DNA of 15,957 bases, from the NCBI GenBank assembly GCA_946479125.1, contig CAMLET010000011.1:1-15957 (forward strand). The letters run 5' to 3'. Shown here one piece after another: positions 6,975 to 13,419 of this stretch; the stretch's first letter is position 1; each line of letters starts with the position of its first letter. The stretch is from an uncultured Flavobacteriales bacterium. GTDB lineage: Bacteria; Bacteroidota; Bacteroidia; Flavobacteriales; Crocinitomicaceae. The translations under genes and the position numbers were made by a program. The notes under the pieces were generated by a model. The model did not search any database and was not told the origin of the DNA. It worked only from the letters and a program-made list of their open reading frames with translations.

Positions 6975-7943
6975 TTATGCCAAAACTTGTTTTCCGAATT
7001 GAGCAATGATCAAATCAGCCAATTCCAGACCAATTCTATCCTGAGCTTCGTTAGTTGCAGCTCCAATATGCGGAGTAACTGCAATCTTATCGTGCGACAA
7101 CAATTCTTTCATTGGGCTTGGTTCGTTTTCGAAAACGTCTAATCCAGCAAAAGCAACTTTTCCGCTATCCAAAGCTTCTATCAACGCTTTCTCATCGATA
7201 ACTCCACCACGAGCAGCGTTTACCAAACCAACTCCTTTTTTCATCAAATCGAATTCAGCTTTACCAATTACGGCATCGCCATTCGCTTGTTTAGGAATAT
7301 GAAGAGAAATAAAATCTGCTGTTGGAATTTCAGCTTTCAGATCAGTAGAACATGTAATTGGAACTTCAATCTCACCAATTCCAGGAAAAGGACCAACTTT
7401 AACATTCGTTGTTCCATTGTGAAGGTTAACCGCTTTCACGCTCATTCCACAACCTAGAGCGTAAGAAGCCAATGACTGACCAATACGACCAAATCCAACA
7501 ATCAGCAATGTTTTTCCGCGCAATTCAACACCTTTTCCGTATTGTTTCTTCAATGCAGAAAAATCACCTGTTTCCATGTGTTTGAACGAATGGTGAAGTG
7601 AACGCGAAATAGCGAACAAATGCCCCATTACCAATTCAGCAACTGATTGTGAAGAAGAAGCCGGTGTATTAATGACAGTTCTACCGTTTTCACGAGCGTA
7701 AGCAACATCGATATTGTCCATACCAACACCACCACGGCCAATCAATTTTAATCCCGGACAAGCATCGATCACTTCTTTGCGAACAGTTGTTGCGCTGCGC
7801 ACCAAAACGATCTCAACTCCGTTTTCGTTGACATATTGAGCCAGTTTATCCTGGTCAACTTTATCTGTAATAACGGTGAATCCAGCTTTTTCCAAAGCTA
7901 CTTTTCCTTCGTTGGAAATTCCGTCGTTAGCTAATACTTTCAT
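6975..7943 (-). CDS. serA: D-3-phosphoglycerate dehydrogenase (short form)
   Basis: The 322-residue enzyme oxidises 3-phosphoglycerate to 3-phosphohydroxypyruvate, the first step of serine synthesis. Residues 49-55 (RSATTVR) and 69-77 (GRGGVGMDN) form the substrate-binding part. VGFGRIG (149-155) is the dinucleotide-binding loop. Arg245 in NAARGG, Glu274 in DVFENEP and His292 in TPHIG form the catalytic set at the family's spacing. There is no C-terminal ACT domain, so serine feedback through ACT is not expected. The second Rossmann strand ends AVNLHNGTTN, without the Asp that usually contacts the NAD ribose, which is odd. Six bases separate it from serC, and the DUF1015 gene follows with no gap. 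Confidence 0.95.
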   Translation of the reverse strand: MKVLANDGISNEGKVALEKAGFTVITDKVDQDKLAQYVNENGVEIVLVRSATTVRKEVIDACPGLKLIGRGGVGMDNIDVAYARENGRTVINTPASSSQSVAELVMGHLFAISRSLHHSFKHMETGDFSALKKQYGKGVELRGKTLLIVGFGRIGQSLASYALGCGMSVKAVNLHNGTTNVKVGPFPGIGEIEVPITCSTDLKAEIPTADFISLHIPKQANGDAVIGKAEFDLMKKGVGLVNAARGGVIDEKALIEALDSGKVAFAGLDVFENEPSPMKELLSHDKIAVTPHIGAATNEAQDRIGLELADLIIAQFGKQVLA

Positions 7944-7949
7944 AATTTA

Positions 7950-9020
7950 TTACCCGTGTTTTTGAGCGAAATGTTTCATTACATCAACCAATACCTGAAC
8001 ACTATCCAGCTCAAGTGCGTTGTACATAGAAGCGCGGTATCCACCAACCGAACGGTGACCGTTCAATCCGATAATCCCAGCTTCTTTCCATGCCGCATCG
8101 AATTCAGCAGTAAGTGCTTCGTTCTTCAACAAGAAGTTCACATTCATTTCAGAACGATCTTCAGTTGCAACAGTCCCTTCGAACAATGGATTCGCATCAA
8201 TTTCTCCGTAGATCAATTTTGCTTTTGCCTCGTTCTTAATTCCTTGTGCTTTAACGCCACCGTTTGCCAACATGTGACGTAAATTCAACATAGAAACATA
8301 AACTGAAAATACAGGAGGAGTATTATTCATTGAATCTTTGTCAGCATGACCTTTCAAATCAAGGTAAGATGGCATGAAAGGAGAAGTAGATTTTCCAAGG
8401 TGTTCTTTCTTTACGATGTAAAGCGTTGCACCAGCAGGCCCAAGATTCTTTTGAGCACCAGCATAGATCAAATCAAACTTAGAAGCATCGATTTCTTTAG
8501 AGAAGATATCAGAAGACATATCACAAACCAAAGGAACCGGAGAATTCGGGATCTCTTTGAACTGTGTACCGTAAATGGTATTGTTTGAAGTGTAGTGGAA
8601 GTAATCAACATCATTAGGAATGATAACTCCTTTTGGAATGTAGCTGAAATTTTTGTCTTCAGAAGAAGCGATAACGTTTACATCAACACCAACTTTCTTA
8701 GCTTCTTTGATAGCTCCTGAAGCCCAGGTCCCAGTGTTCATGTACGCCGCTTTCTTTGTATCACGCATCATGTTCAACGCCGCGATCGTGAATCCAAGCG
8801 TCGCACCACCCTGAAGGTAAAGAACTTCGTAATCGTCACCCAAACCAAGAGCTTTCTTAACCAAATCTCTTGCCTCTTGCATAACAGCTTCGTAATCTTT
8901 GCTACGGTGAGAAACTTCTAGAATTGAAAGTCCGTTCCAGTTTTTTACTGCTTCAGATGCTTCCTGAAATACTTCTTGGGGTAGAATACATGGTCCAGCC
9001 CCGAAATTGTGTTTTTTCAT
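7950..9020 (-). CDS. serC: Phosphoserine aminotransferase
   Basis: With the start at 9020 the protein has 356 residues, close to the usual SerC length of about 360, and begins MKKHNFGAGPCILPQEV, the normal family N-terminus. A Met 24 codons upstream would add an unrelated basic segment, so I rejected it. SerC transfers the amino group of glutamate to 3-phosphohydroxypyruvate, using PLP. Lys191 in YAGAQKNLGPAG is the Schiff-base lysine. YLQGGATLGF (68-77) holds phosphate contacts, CDMSSDIFS carries Asp167, and NNTIYGTQF, PPVFSVY and HRSVGGYRASMYNAL are also present. It is the first gene of the serine run; no clean TAnnTTTG box was found in the 57 bases before it. Confidence 0.97.
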   Translation of the reverse strand: MKKHNFGAGPCILPQEVFQEASEAVKNWNGLSILEVSHRSKDYEAVMQEARDLVKKALGLGDDYEVLYLQGGATLGFTIAALNMMRDTKKAAYMNTGTWASGAIKEAKKVGVDVNVIASSEDKNFSYIPKGVIIPNDVDYFHYTSNNTIYGTQFKEIPNSPVPLVCDMSSDIFSKEIDASKFDLIYAGAQKNLGPAGATLYIVKKEHLGKSTSPFMPSYLDLKGHADKDSMNNTPPVFSVYVSMLNLRHMLANGGVKAQGIKNEAKAKLIYGEIDANPLFEGTVATEDRSEMNVNFLLKNEALTAEFDAAWKEAGIIGLNGHRSVGGYRASMYNALELDSVQVLVDVMKHFAQKHG

Positions 9021-9077
9021 TACCACTTTATTTTTGTTTGGTTCCCGGTTTGTTCGGCACACCAGTTTTTGATAAAC

Positions 9078-9106
9078 AAAAAAGCTCACCAATGAGGCAA
9101 GCTTTT
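9078..9106 (-). terminator. Intrinsic terminator after the THX gene
   Basis: On the minus strand AAAAGCT (9106-9100) pairs with AGCTTTT (9086-9080), with an inner CTCA/TGAG hairpin, and the stem runs into six T. It lies 33 bases after the THX stop. It is also within 60 bases of the serC start, so it could act as a leader attenuator. Confidence 0.6.
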
Positions 9107-9138
9107 AATATTTTATTGTATATGAATCATTTACAAAA

Positions 9139-9390
9139 TTATTTATCCGAAGCCTCCTTTTTCGTTGTCGTCTTCTTTGCTGCAGGTTTAGCTGTCGCTG
9201 TTTTTGTTGCAGTAGCTTTTTTAGCAGCTGGAGTTTTTTTCTCTACAGCTGGCTTTTCAGCAGCAACTTTCTTTTCTTTTTTGGGTGCAGCTGCCACGAC
9301 AACTGGAGTAGCTTTTTTACGTTTTCTAGTATTACCGTAAGAACCGTTGATACGTTTCCCTTTTGCCGTTTTAATATCTCCTTTTCCCAT
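9139..9390 (-). CDS. 30S ribosomal protein THX with histone H1-like tail
   Basis: Residues 1-27 (MGKGDIKTAKGKRINGSYGN, then TRKRKKA) match the THX/bS31 N-terminus, the small basic peptide that sits in the 16S rRNA head of some bacterial ribosomes. Residues 28-83 are a tail of low complexity built almost only from Lys, Ala, Thr, Pro, Val and Glu, with repeated KK and AAKK words as in histone H1-like bacterial proteins. The family is normally about 25-60 residues, so this is long. The tail could bind DNA or RNA nonspecifically, or extend contacts on the ribosome. A full -33/-7 promoter precedes it and a terminator follows, so it is monocistronic and probably strongly expressed. Confidence 0.82.
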   Translation of the reverse strand: MGKGDIKTAKGKRINGSYGNTRKRKKATPVVVAAAPKKEKKVAAEKPAVEKKTPAAKKATATKTATAKPAAKKTTTKKEASDK

Positions 9391-9410
9391 AGTTTAGTTT
9401 AATTTGTAAG

Positions 9411-9440
9411 CAAATATAGCTATTTATAATACGTGAACAA
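9411..9440 (-). promoter_or_regulatory. THX promoter (-33 TTG, -7 TATATTTG)
   Basis: On the minus strand TTG (9440-9438) and TATATTTG (9418-9411) are separated by 19 bases, the typical Bacteroidota spacing, and the -7 box is an exact consensus match. It ends 20 bases before the ATG at 9390. A perfect 10-base palindrome CAAGCGCTTG (9438-9447) overlaps the -33. Confidence 0.7.
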
Positions 9441-9455
9441 GCGCTTGAAAAAGAA

Positions 9456-9532
9456 TTTAGAAGGATAGTTTTCAACCAATTTACCTCGACTCCGCTCGGT
9501 AACCGTTGGGACGCGTTTAGAAGGATTGTTTT
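9456..9532. repeat. Direct repeats flanking REP copy 1
   Basis: TTTAGAAGGATAGTTTT (9456-9472) and TTTAGAAGGATTGTTTT (9516-9532) differ at one base and are offset by exactly 60 bases. The REP-like hairpin at 9481-9502 lies between them. Confidence 0.65.
9481..9502 (-). repeat. REP-like element, copy 1
   Basis: On the minus strand the core GAGCGGAGTCGA is flanked by the perfect arms TTACC and GGTAA. It shares the core with copies at 9567-9596 and 13334-13360 but has different arms. With copy 2 it forms a 14-base perfect inverted pair (9485-9498 against 9575-9588), like a REP doublet. Confidence 0.75.
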
Positions 9533-9566
9533 TTTATTTCGGACAAAAGAATAAGTTTTATTTATA

Positions 9567-9596
9567 AAGGTCATCGAGCGGAGTCGAGATGGCTTT
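9567..9596 (+). repeat. REP-like element, copy 2 (in the trmH-like 3' end)
   Basis: Core GAGCGGAGTCGA (9576-9587) is flanked by AAGGTCATC and GATGGCTTT, nine pairs including two G-T. The element covers the stop codon of the methyltransferase gene and its last codons, and it reads opposite to copy 1. Confidence 0.75.
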
Positions 9597-10263
9597 CCTC
9601 TCTCAGTCTTCTTTCCAATTCACTTCGCACAACCGAACCGTTTTTCATGTATTTCTGGCACCAGCGAATTTTAGTCATTGTTTGTTCTTCTTCAGTCAAT
9701 TTCCAATCCAGACTTGAATTGTGTAAACGATTTCTCAATGCTTGTAAAGTAAGTGCTGCCGAAACCGAAACATTAAAACTCTCAGTAAAACCAACCATTG
9801 GAATTTTGATCTTATAATCGGCTGTTTCACGAACTTCATCCGAAATGCCCTCCCATTCTGTTCCAAAAAACAATGCAAGTGGTTCTTCAATTGGAATGTC
9901 ATAAATGTCCATCTCGGCATCCGGAGTAAGAGCAACCAACTTGTATCCTCTGTTCTTTAATGATGACATACAATCCGTCAATGGTGTTGCTCCCAAATTG
10001 TAGTTGAACATATCAACCCACTGACCAGCACCACGAGCAATATCACGTTGAACTTTATATTTGTTCTCTTTTTCTATTACGTGAAGTTCCTGAACCCCGA
10101 AACAATCACAAGTTCGTAAAATAGCGCTCGCATTATGTTCCTGGTAAATTTCTTCAAGTGCAACAGTTAGATGTTTTGTGCGTTCTGCAGCAATTTTGTC
10201 GAAAAGTTGTCCTTTTTCTTCAGGAATGAGTTTGTAGAATTCTTCTAAGAGACGATCGTTCAT
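9571..10263 (-). CDS. trmH: TrmH/SpoU family RNA 2'-O-methyltransferase
   Basis: With the start at 10263 the protein has 230 residues and begins MNDRLLEEFYKLIPEEKGQL. An ATG six codons upstream overlaps the promoter and was rejected. The three SPOUT motifs are clear: HNASAILRTCDCFGVQEL (43-60, Asn44 and the catalytic Arg50), LALFFGTEWEGISDE (129-143), and IPMVGFTESFNVSVSAAL (154-171, Asn164). The fit to TrmH, which methylates the ribose of G18 in tRNA, is good, but related family members act on other RNAs. S-adenosylmethionine binds in the trefoil knot. The last residues, ending SHLDSAR, are encoded by a REP-like element, so the native C-terminus probably ended near ELERRL. It has its own -7 box. 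Confidence 0.88.
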   Translation of the reverse strand: MNDRLLEEFYKLIPEEKGQLFDKIAAERTKHLTVALEEIYQEHNASAILRTCDCFGVQELHVIEKENKYKVQRDIARGAGQWVDMFNYNLGATPLTDCMSSLKNRGYKLVALTPDAEMDIYDIPIEEPLALFFGTEWEGISDEVRETADYKIKIPMVGFTESFNVSVSAALTLQALRNRLHNSSLDWKLTEEEQTMTKIRWCQKYMKNGSVVRSELERRLREESHLDSAR

Positions 10264-10267
10264 GGCG

Positions 10268-10275
10268 CAAAGATA
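10268..10275 (-). promoter_or_regulatory. -7 box directly before the methyltransferase gene (likely leaderless)
   Basis: The minus strand reads TATCTTTG, an exact TAnnTTTG match, followed by four bases (CGCC) and the ATG. The predicted transcript begins at or next to the start codon, as for ywbE. Confidence 0.55.
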
Positions 10276-10293
10276 ATCCACTTATTCTTTATC

Positions 10294-10413
10294 TCCCACA
10301 GATGCACTGATTTTATCCCGGCTACCGCACTCGCACTTTTATAAATTGAAATAACACGTATAAGGATTTAAAGGCGACTGGTAAGCGCCTTTGATATCTG
10401 TGCATCTGTGGGA
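10294..10413. repeat. Short element with 14-base inverted ends (MITE-like)
   Basis: TCCCACAGATGCAC (10294-10307) and GTGCATCTGTGGGA (10400-10413) are perfect inverted repeats enclosing 92 bases. Inside, AAAGGCG (10370-10376) pairs with CGCCTTT (10386-10392) as a second hairpin. There is no coding frame inside, and no clear target-site duplication at the borders. The CTGTG words at the right end resemble the array at 4410. Confidence 0.6.
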
Positions 10414-10447
10414 AACATTTAGGAGATAATTTTATAGATTTAACAAC

Positions 10448-10473
10448 AAATGCCCCGAATAATCGAGGCATTT
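10448..10473. terminator. Hairpin, possible terminator
   Basis: AAATGCC-C-CGA pairs with TCG-A-GGCATTT around an ATAA loop: 10 pairs and one mismatch. On the minus strand the stem ends in TTT and runs into GTTGTTAAAT, so a weak terminator for the hydrolase gene 160 bases upstream is possible. The distance makes this uncertain. Confidence 0.45.
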
Positions 10474-10633
10474 CTGTTTCAGGTATCAAAAGGAATATTA
10501 AGATTCGAAATCAAATTTGGTATTTCTTGTTGCAGTTCATATCCGATGAATTCGCCACCCAGCCAAAAAGGCTCCTAAATCTTTCTGCTATGTTTGAGCC
10601 AACTATGTCATTGGAATCTTCTTTTCTTCCTTA

Positions 10634-12034
10634 TTATTTGATAACCTTGATTGTCTTTGTCCAGCCGCTGCTCCCTGTGATAGTGAGGAAGTAGTTTCCT
10701 GCAGAAAGCACTCCCAGTTCAGAAAGCGTCGACTGGTTTACTTTGTTATTTGGTTGATGTGTTTTGGATACGAGGATTCTGCCCGCGGCATCTTTTAGTG
10801 AAAGTGTAATCTCTTCCGTAGATGGTGAATTCCATGAGATATTTATCTCGTCGTTAAATGGATTTGGACTTACAGTGATTTCTTCCATGAAATCTGTTTC
10901 TACAGAAGCTGTTTGTTCGTTTAGGTAAGTTCTTAATAGTTCACGAACTACCGGAAGTATGCTCCAAGAGGTTTCGGAACCATCGTTAGTAAATACAGTG
11001 ATGCTTTGATCGAGCGCAGGAAAATACCAGGAAGAAGCGTGGTAAGCCAGATCACCACCATGACCATAAGCTTCATATCCTAAAAATCCATTTGTTTTTC
11101 GCATCAAACCAAGACCATAACGTTCAATGTTGCCACCAATGGTCACTGTAGTTTTAGCTTCATTCATCATTTCTTCCGAAAGTATATCACCGCGCATGTA
11201 TGTCCTCATCCATTTGGTACAATCGGTTGGAGTAGAGAAGTAACCACCTGCTGCACCGGCGGTTGAGTTTAACGACATATAACTCATATAAAAGTTATTA
11301 CCGTCTTCAATTACTCCATCTCCGTTAAGATCAAGCCAACAATGTGCAACAGGACCATTTAAATTTTCGAAAGCAGGAATGCCAAAAGAATTTAATGACA
11401 AAGCATCAAAAAAGCGATTACGAAGTTCTGTGTAAAACTCGTTGCCTGTTGCTTCCTTAATAATCATACTTAGAAGAAAGTAGTTCGTGTTACAATATGC
11501 CCAAGACGTTCCAGGCTGAAAAGCAGGGGGGGAGATAAACCGATCTATCAACTCTTCTGGAGTCCAGATCCTGGACATGTCGGCCAATAAAGAATCCTGA
11601 TGATGTGGATGAGAAAGAATCTCGTAAATTCCGCTTGTATGATTCATTAACTGACGAATGGTAATGTTCGTATCAATGTATGGCATAGTTGGTAACCATT
11701 CGTACAAACTGTCATCAATATTCAATAAGCCTTCATCTGCCAACTGTAAAACACATGCAGATGTTAATGTTTTGGTGACACTTCCTATCAGATATAAGTC
11801 GTTAGGTGTAACGTTTATTGGTGGCATAGCTGATGAAACGCCAACAGCGTGGGCCCAAATACTTTCATCGGCAGTTTGAATAGCCGCACTTAGTGATTTT
11901 GCTCCAAGTACGATTCTCATACTATCGAGCGTTTCTTGTAATTCCTGATCTAAGCCAGGAGTGATCTGTGCATTAATGTTAGCTGTGTAAAGCAACAGCG
12001 TAAATGACAATCCTATTTTGTAGAATATTCTCAT
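10634..12034 (-). CDS. Secreted serine beta-lactamase-fold hydrolase with T9SS sorting domain
   Basis: The 466-residue protein has a signal peptide (1-23, ending YTANINAQ), a class C beta-lactamase/DD-peptidase-type domain (about 30-372), and a C-terminal type A T9SS sorting domain (about 384-466). Key residues: Ser85-V-T-Lys88 in LIGSVTKTLTS as nucleophile motif, Tyr180-C-Asn182 in WAYCNTNY, and HGG at 325-327 in YGHGGDLAY. The tail starts TVSPNPFNDEINISW, contains LKDAAGRILVSK, and ends GNYFLTITGSSGWTKTIKVIK. Substrates of this large group range from D-amino peptides to esters, so real beta-lactamase activity is not implied. Residues 235-246 (DLNGDGVIEDGN) form an EF-hand-like calcium loop inserted before the active-site distal part. 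It ends in tandem stops, TAATAA. Export to the cell surface through the T9SS is predicted. Confidence 0.93.
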   Translation of the reverse strand: MRIFYKIGLSFTLLLYTANINAQITPGLDQELQETLDSMRIVLGAKSLSAAIQTADESIWAHAVGVSSAMPPINVTPNDLYLIGSVTKTLTSACVLQLADEGLLNIDDSLYEWLPTMPYIDTNITIRQLMNHTSGIYEILSHPHHQDSLLADMSRIWTPEELIDRFISPPAFQPGTSWAYCNTNYFLLSMIIKEATGNEFYTELRNRFFDALSLNSFGIPAFENLNGPVAHCWLDLNGDGVIEDGNNFYMSYMSLNSTAGAAGGYFSTPTDCTKWMRTYMRGDILSEEMMNEAKTTVTIGGNIERYGLGLMRKTNGFLGYEAYGHGGDLAYHASSWYFPALDQSITVFTNDGSETSWSILPVVRELLRTYLNEQTASVETDFMEEITVSPNPFNDEINISWNSPSTEEITLSLKDAAGRILVSKTHQPNNKVNQSTLSELGVLSAGNYFLTITGSSGWTKTIKVIK

Positions 12035-12153
12035 AATAATACTATTTATAAGATAAAGCTAAGGCTGTTGAATGGGGATGATTTGTTTAAAACTGCTAAT
12101 TTGAAACACCACTAACCTCGATACAATTTTTCTCCATTTCATTCCGAAAAACC

Positions 12154-12171
12154 TTCCGATAGCTATCAGAA
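12154..12171. repeat. Palindrome with GATAGCTATC core
   Basis: TTCCGATAGCTATCAGAA is an 18-base inverted repeat with one mismatched pair; the inner 10 bases are perfect. It lies in the 253-base gap between the AraC and hydrolase genes. Similar CGATAGCTATCG words are, to my recollection, common intergenic repeats in Bacteroidota. Confidence 0.5.
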
Positions 12172-12287
12172 CGGTTTGACGTGGTGTCTGAATTTTAAAG
12201 TCAAACTGAGTGTCAGCGCTAGGTGATGTGTCGAAGTGACTTTCTATTGCATTTCGAAAAAAAAAACACTCGGTTTGGGTTGGTATC

Positions 12288-13187
12288 CTACGCTTTAATG
12301 AATAGAGTAGGAGAAACACCAAAGTGCTTCTTGAATGCTTTACTAAAAGTGAAAATATCTGCGAATCCCATGGAAATAGCTACATCAGAAACAGAGAAGT
12401 CAGACTTTAATAATTGAACTGCCGTTTTTAGTCGGGAAGAGATGATGTACTGATAAGGCGTAATTCCCATCATTTGTTTGAACAAACGAAAGAAGTGATA
12501 TTCCGACAATCCTGCAATCTGAGAAATTTGAGCAACAGTGAGATTCTCAGTGTAGTTGAAATCAATGAATTCTTTTCCAATTAGTACTCTTCTACAAAGG
12601 TCACGACGAGTTTCATTTTTTACACTTGGAATAGATTGCAATTGTTTGAATACCTGAACTTGGTCCATAACCAAACGTTCGGTTAATTCATAGAATAGAT
12701 CTTCTGTAATTTCATCTGTGGAAAAGTTGTGCGTGTTTATGAGTGTTCCAAGTTCCAATAGCTTTTTACCCAAAATGGTATTCGAAGCATTGTATTTGTT
12801 TTCCAGAAAGTGTTCAGTATAGAAAAACTTAGAAAGCTCAAGGTCGGAAAAAGCAGTATCAGGTGCTTGCAGTGATGCAACAACATCGCCAATCATCTTG
12901 TCAGATATGTTTAAACACATTCCTTTTACCGTTTTCTTACTGTCGATTATTACGCTGCCTTCCTTCTCTCCATTGAGTAGAAGATAACTTCCAGGTGAAA
13001 CGTTAAAGGTTTTCTTGTTGATCGTGTAGCTTTCTAATCCGTCGCAAACGAATTTTATCCCGAAACCGTAGGAGCCGATTGGTTTTTCAAATTCCTTAAG
13101 AGAAGACAGATTGAAGATGTTTCCTTCACACCCAAAGTTCACGATCTTTTGATCGTTTTCATCGAAAGTAGGAGTAGACATTTTCAT
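12288..13187 (-). CDS. AraC family transcriptional regulator
   Basis: The start at 13187 (MKMSTPTFDENDQK; a Met two codons later is possible) gives 299 residues. A frame running further up to 13466 adds 93 residues through a REP element and the HU terminator, so I rejected it. The N-terminal part (about 1-190) looks like an effector or dimer domain: it has a cupin-like rhythm (NVSPGSYLLLNGEKEG) but no motif that names a ligand. Residues about 195-299 form the double helix-turn-helix of AraC: FIDFNYTENLTVAQISQIAGL, YHFFRLFKQMMGITPYQYI, then VSDVAISMGFADIFTFSKAF and HFGVSPTLFI. It may regulate the hydrolase gene downstream on the same strand, 253 bases away, or itself; this is not shown. Confidence 0.9.
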   Translation of the reverse strand: MKMSTPTFDENDQKIVNFGCEGNIFNLSSLKEFEKPIGSYGFGIKFVCDGLESYTINKKTFNVSPGSYLLLNGEKEGSVIIDSKKTVKGMCLNISDKMIGDVVASLQAPDTAFSDLELSKFFYTEHFLENKYNASNTILGKKLLELGTLINTHNFSTDEITEDLFYELTERLVMDQVQVFKQLQSIPSVKNETRRDLCRRVLIGKEFIDFNYTENLTVAQISQIAGLSEYHFFRLFKQMMGITPYQYIISSRLKTAVQLLKSDFSVSDVAISMGFADIFTFSKAFKKHFGVSPTLFIKA

Positions 13188-13293
13188 TTTTCGCAGTACT
13201 GTTTGATTTCGTGTTTGAAATTCAGAGCAATTTATTGAAAAATGAATTTGAAGAATTGAAAAAAAACTTGAAGTGTATGATATATGTAGTGAT

Positions 13294-13305
13294 CCGCCGC
13301 GGCGG
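13294..13305. repeat. GC-rich perfect palindrome
   Basis: CCGCCGCGGCGG is a perfect 12-base palindrome in an otherwise AT-rich region. It sits 30 bases from REP copy 3 and upstream of the AraC gene, and may be part of a composite dispersed repeat. Confidence 0.6.
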
Positions 13306-13333
13306 GCGACCTGTATGCACAAGGATTGCTTTT

Positions 13334-13360
13334 TGGTGGCTGAGCGGAGTCGAAGCCCCA
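13334..13360 (+). repeat. REP-like element, copy 3
   Basis: Core GAGCGGAGTCGA (13342-13353) is flanked by TGGtGGCT and AGCCCCA, seven pairs with one bulged T. It directly abuts the HU terminator. Confidence 0.7.
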
Positions 13361-13366
13361 TAAAAG

Positions 13367-13400
13367 AAAAATCCCTTTCGCCGAAGCCAAAGGGATTTTT
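13367..13400 (-). terminator. HU terminator
   Basis: On the minus strand AAAAATCCCTTT pairs perfectly with AAAGGGATTTTT over 12 bases; inside is GC-TTCG-GC, a stable UUCG tetraloop. The stem ends in five T, then CTTTT. It begins 19 bases after the HU stop. This is the best terminator in the window. Confidence 0.92.
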
Positions 13401-13419
13401 CATTCGAAATATAAATTTC

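Larger units (their letters stand above)
10264..10633. other. 370-base intergenic region
   Basis: The region contains the promoter box of the methyltransferase gene (10268-10275), a 120-base segment with 14-base inverted ends (10294-10413), a hairpin (10448-10473), and about 155 bases with no clear feature. In that last part the minus strand has short open frames (10630 towards 10513, and about 10570 towards 10477) broken by stops; they look weakly protein-like but I could not name them. Confidence 0.55.

Noticed and set aside
8924..9340. Plus-strand open frame with a hydrophobic alanine, valine and phenylalanine rich C-terminal half
   Set aside because: It is the antisense reading of serC and of the Lys/Ala-rich THX tail; Lys and Ala codons read backwards give Phe, Val and Ala. 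There is no promoter or family match.
9371..9574. Minus-strand open frame of 67 codons over the THX promoter
   Set aside because: It covers the THX promoter, a REP copy and the direct repeats, has no recognisable family, and its codons follow the repeats rather than a protein pattern.
12174..12206. 7-base inverted repeat GTTTGAC/GTCAAAC, considered as AraC terminator
   Set aside because: The loop is 19 bases and no T-tract follows on the minus strand.
12257..12266. Run of ten A
   Set aside because: A single homopolymer in AT-rich intergenic DNA; it is more likely a slippage site than a functional element.
12059..12322. Minus-strand open frame of 87 codons between AraC and the hydrolase gene
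   Set aside because: It overlaps the end of the AraC gene, crosses a run of ten A, and has low-complexity, unfamiliar residues.
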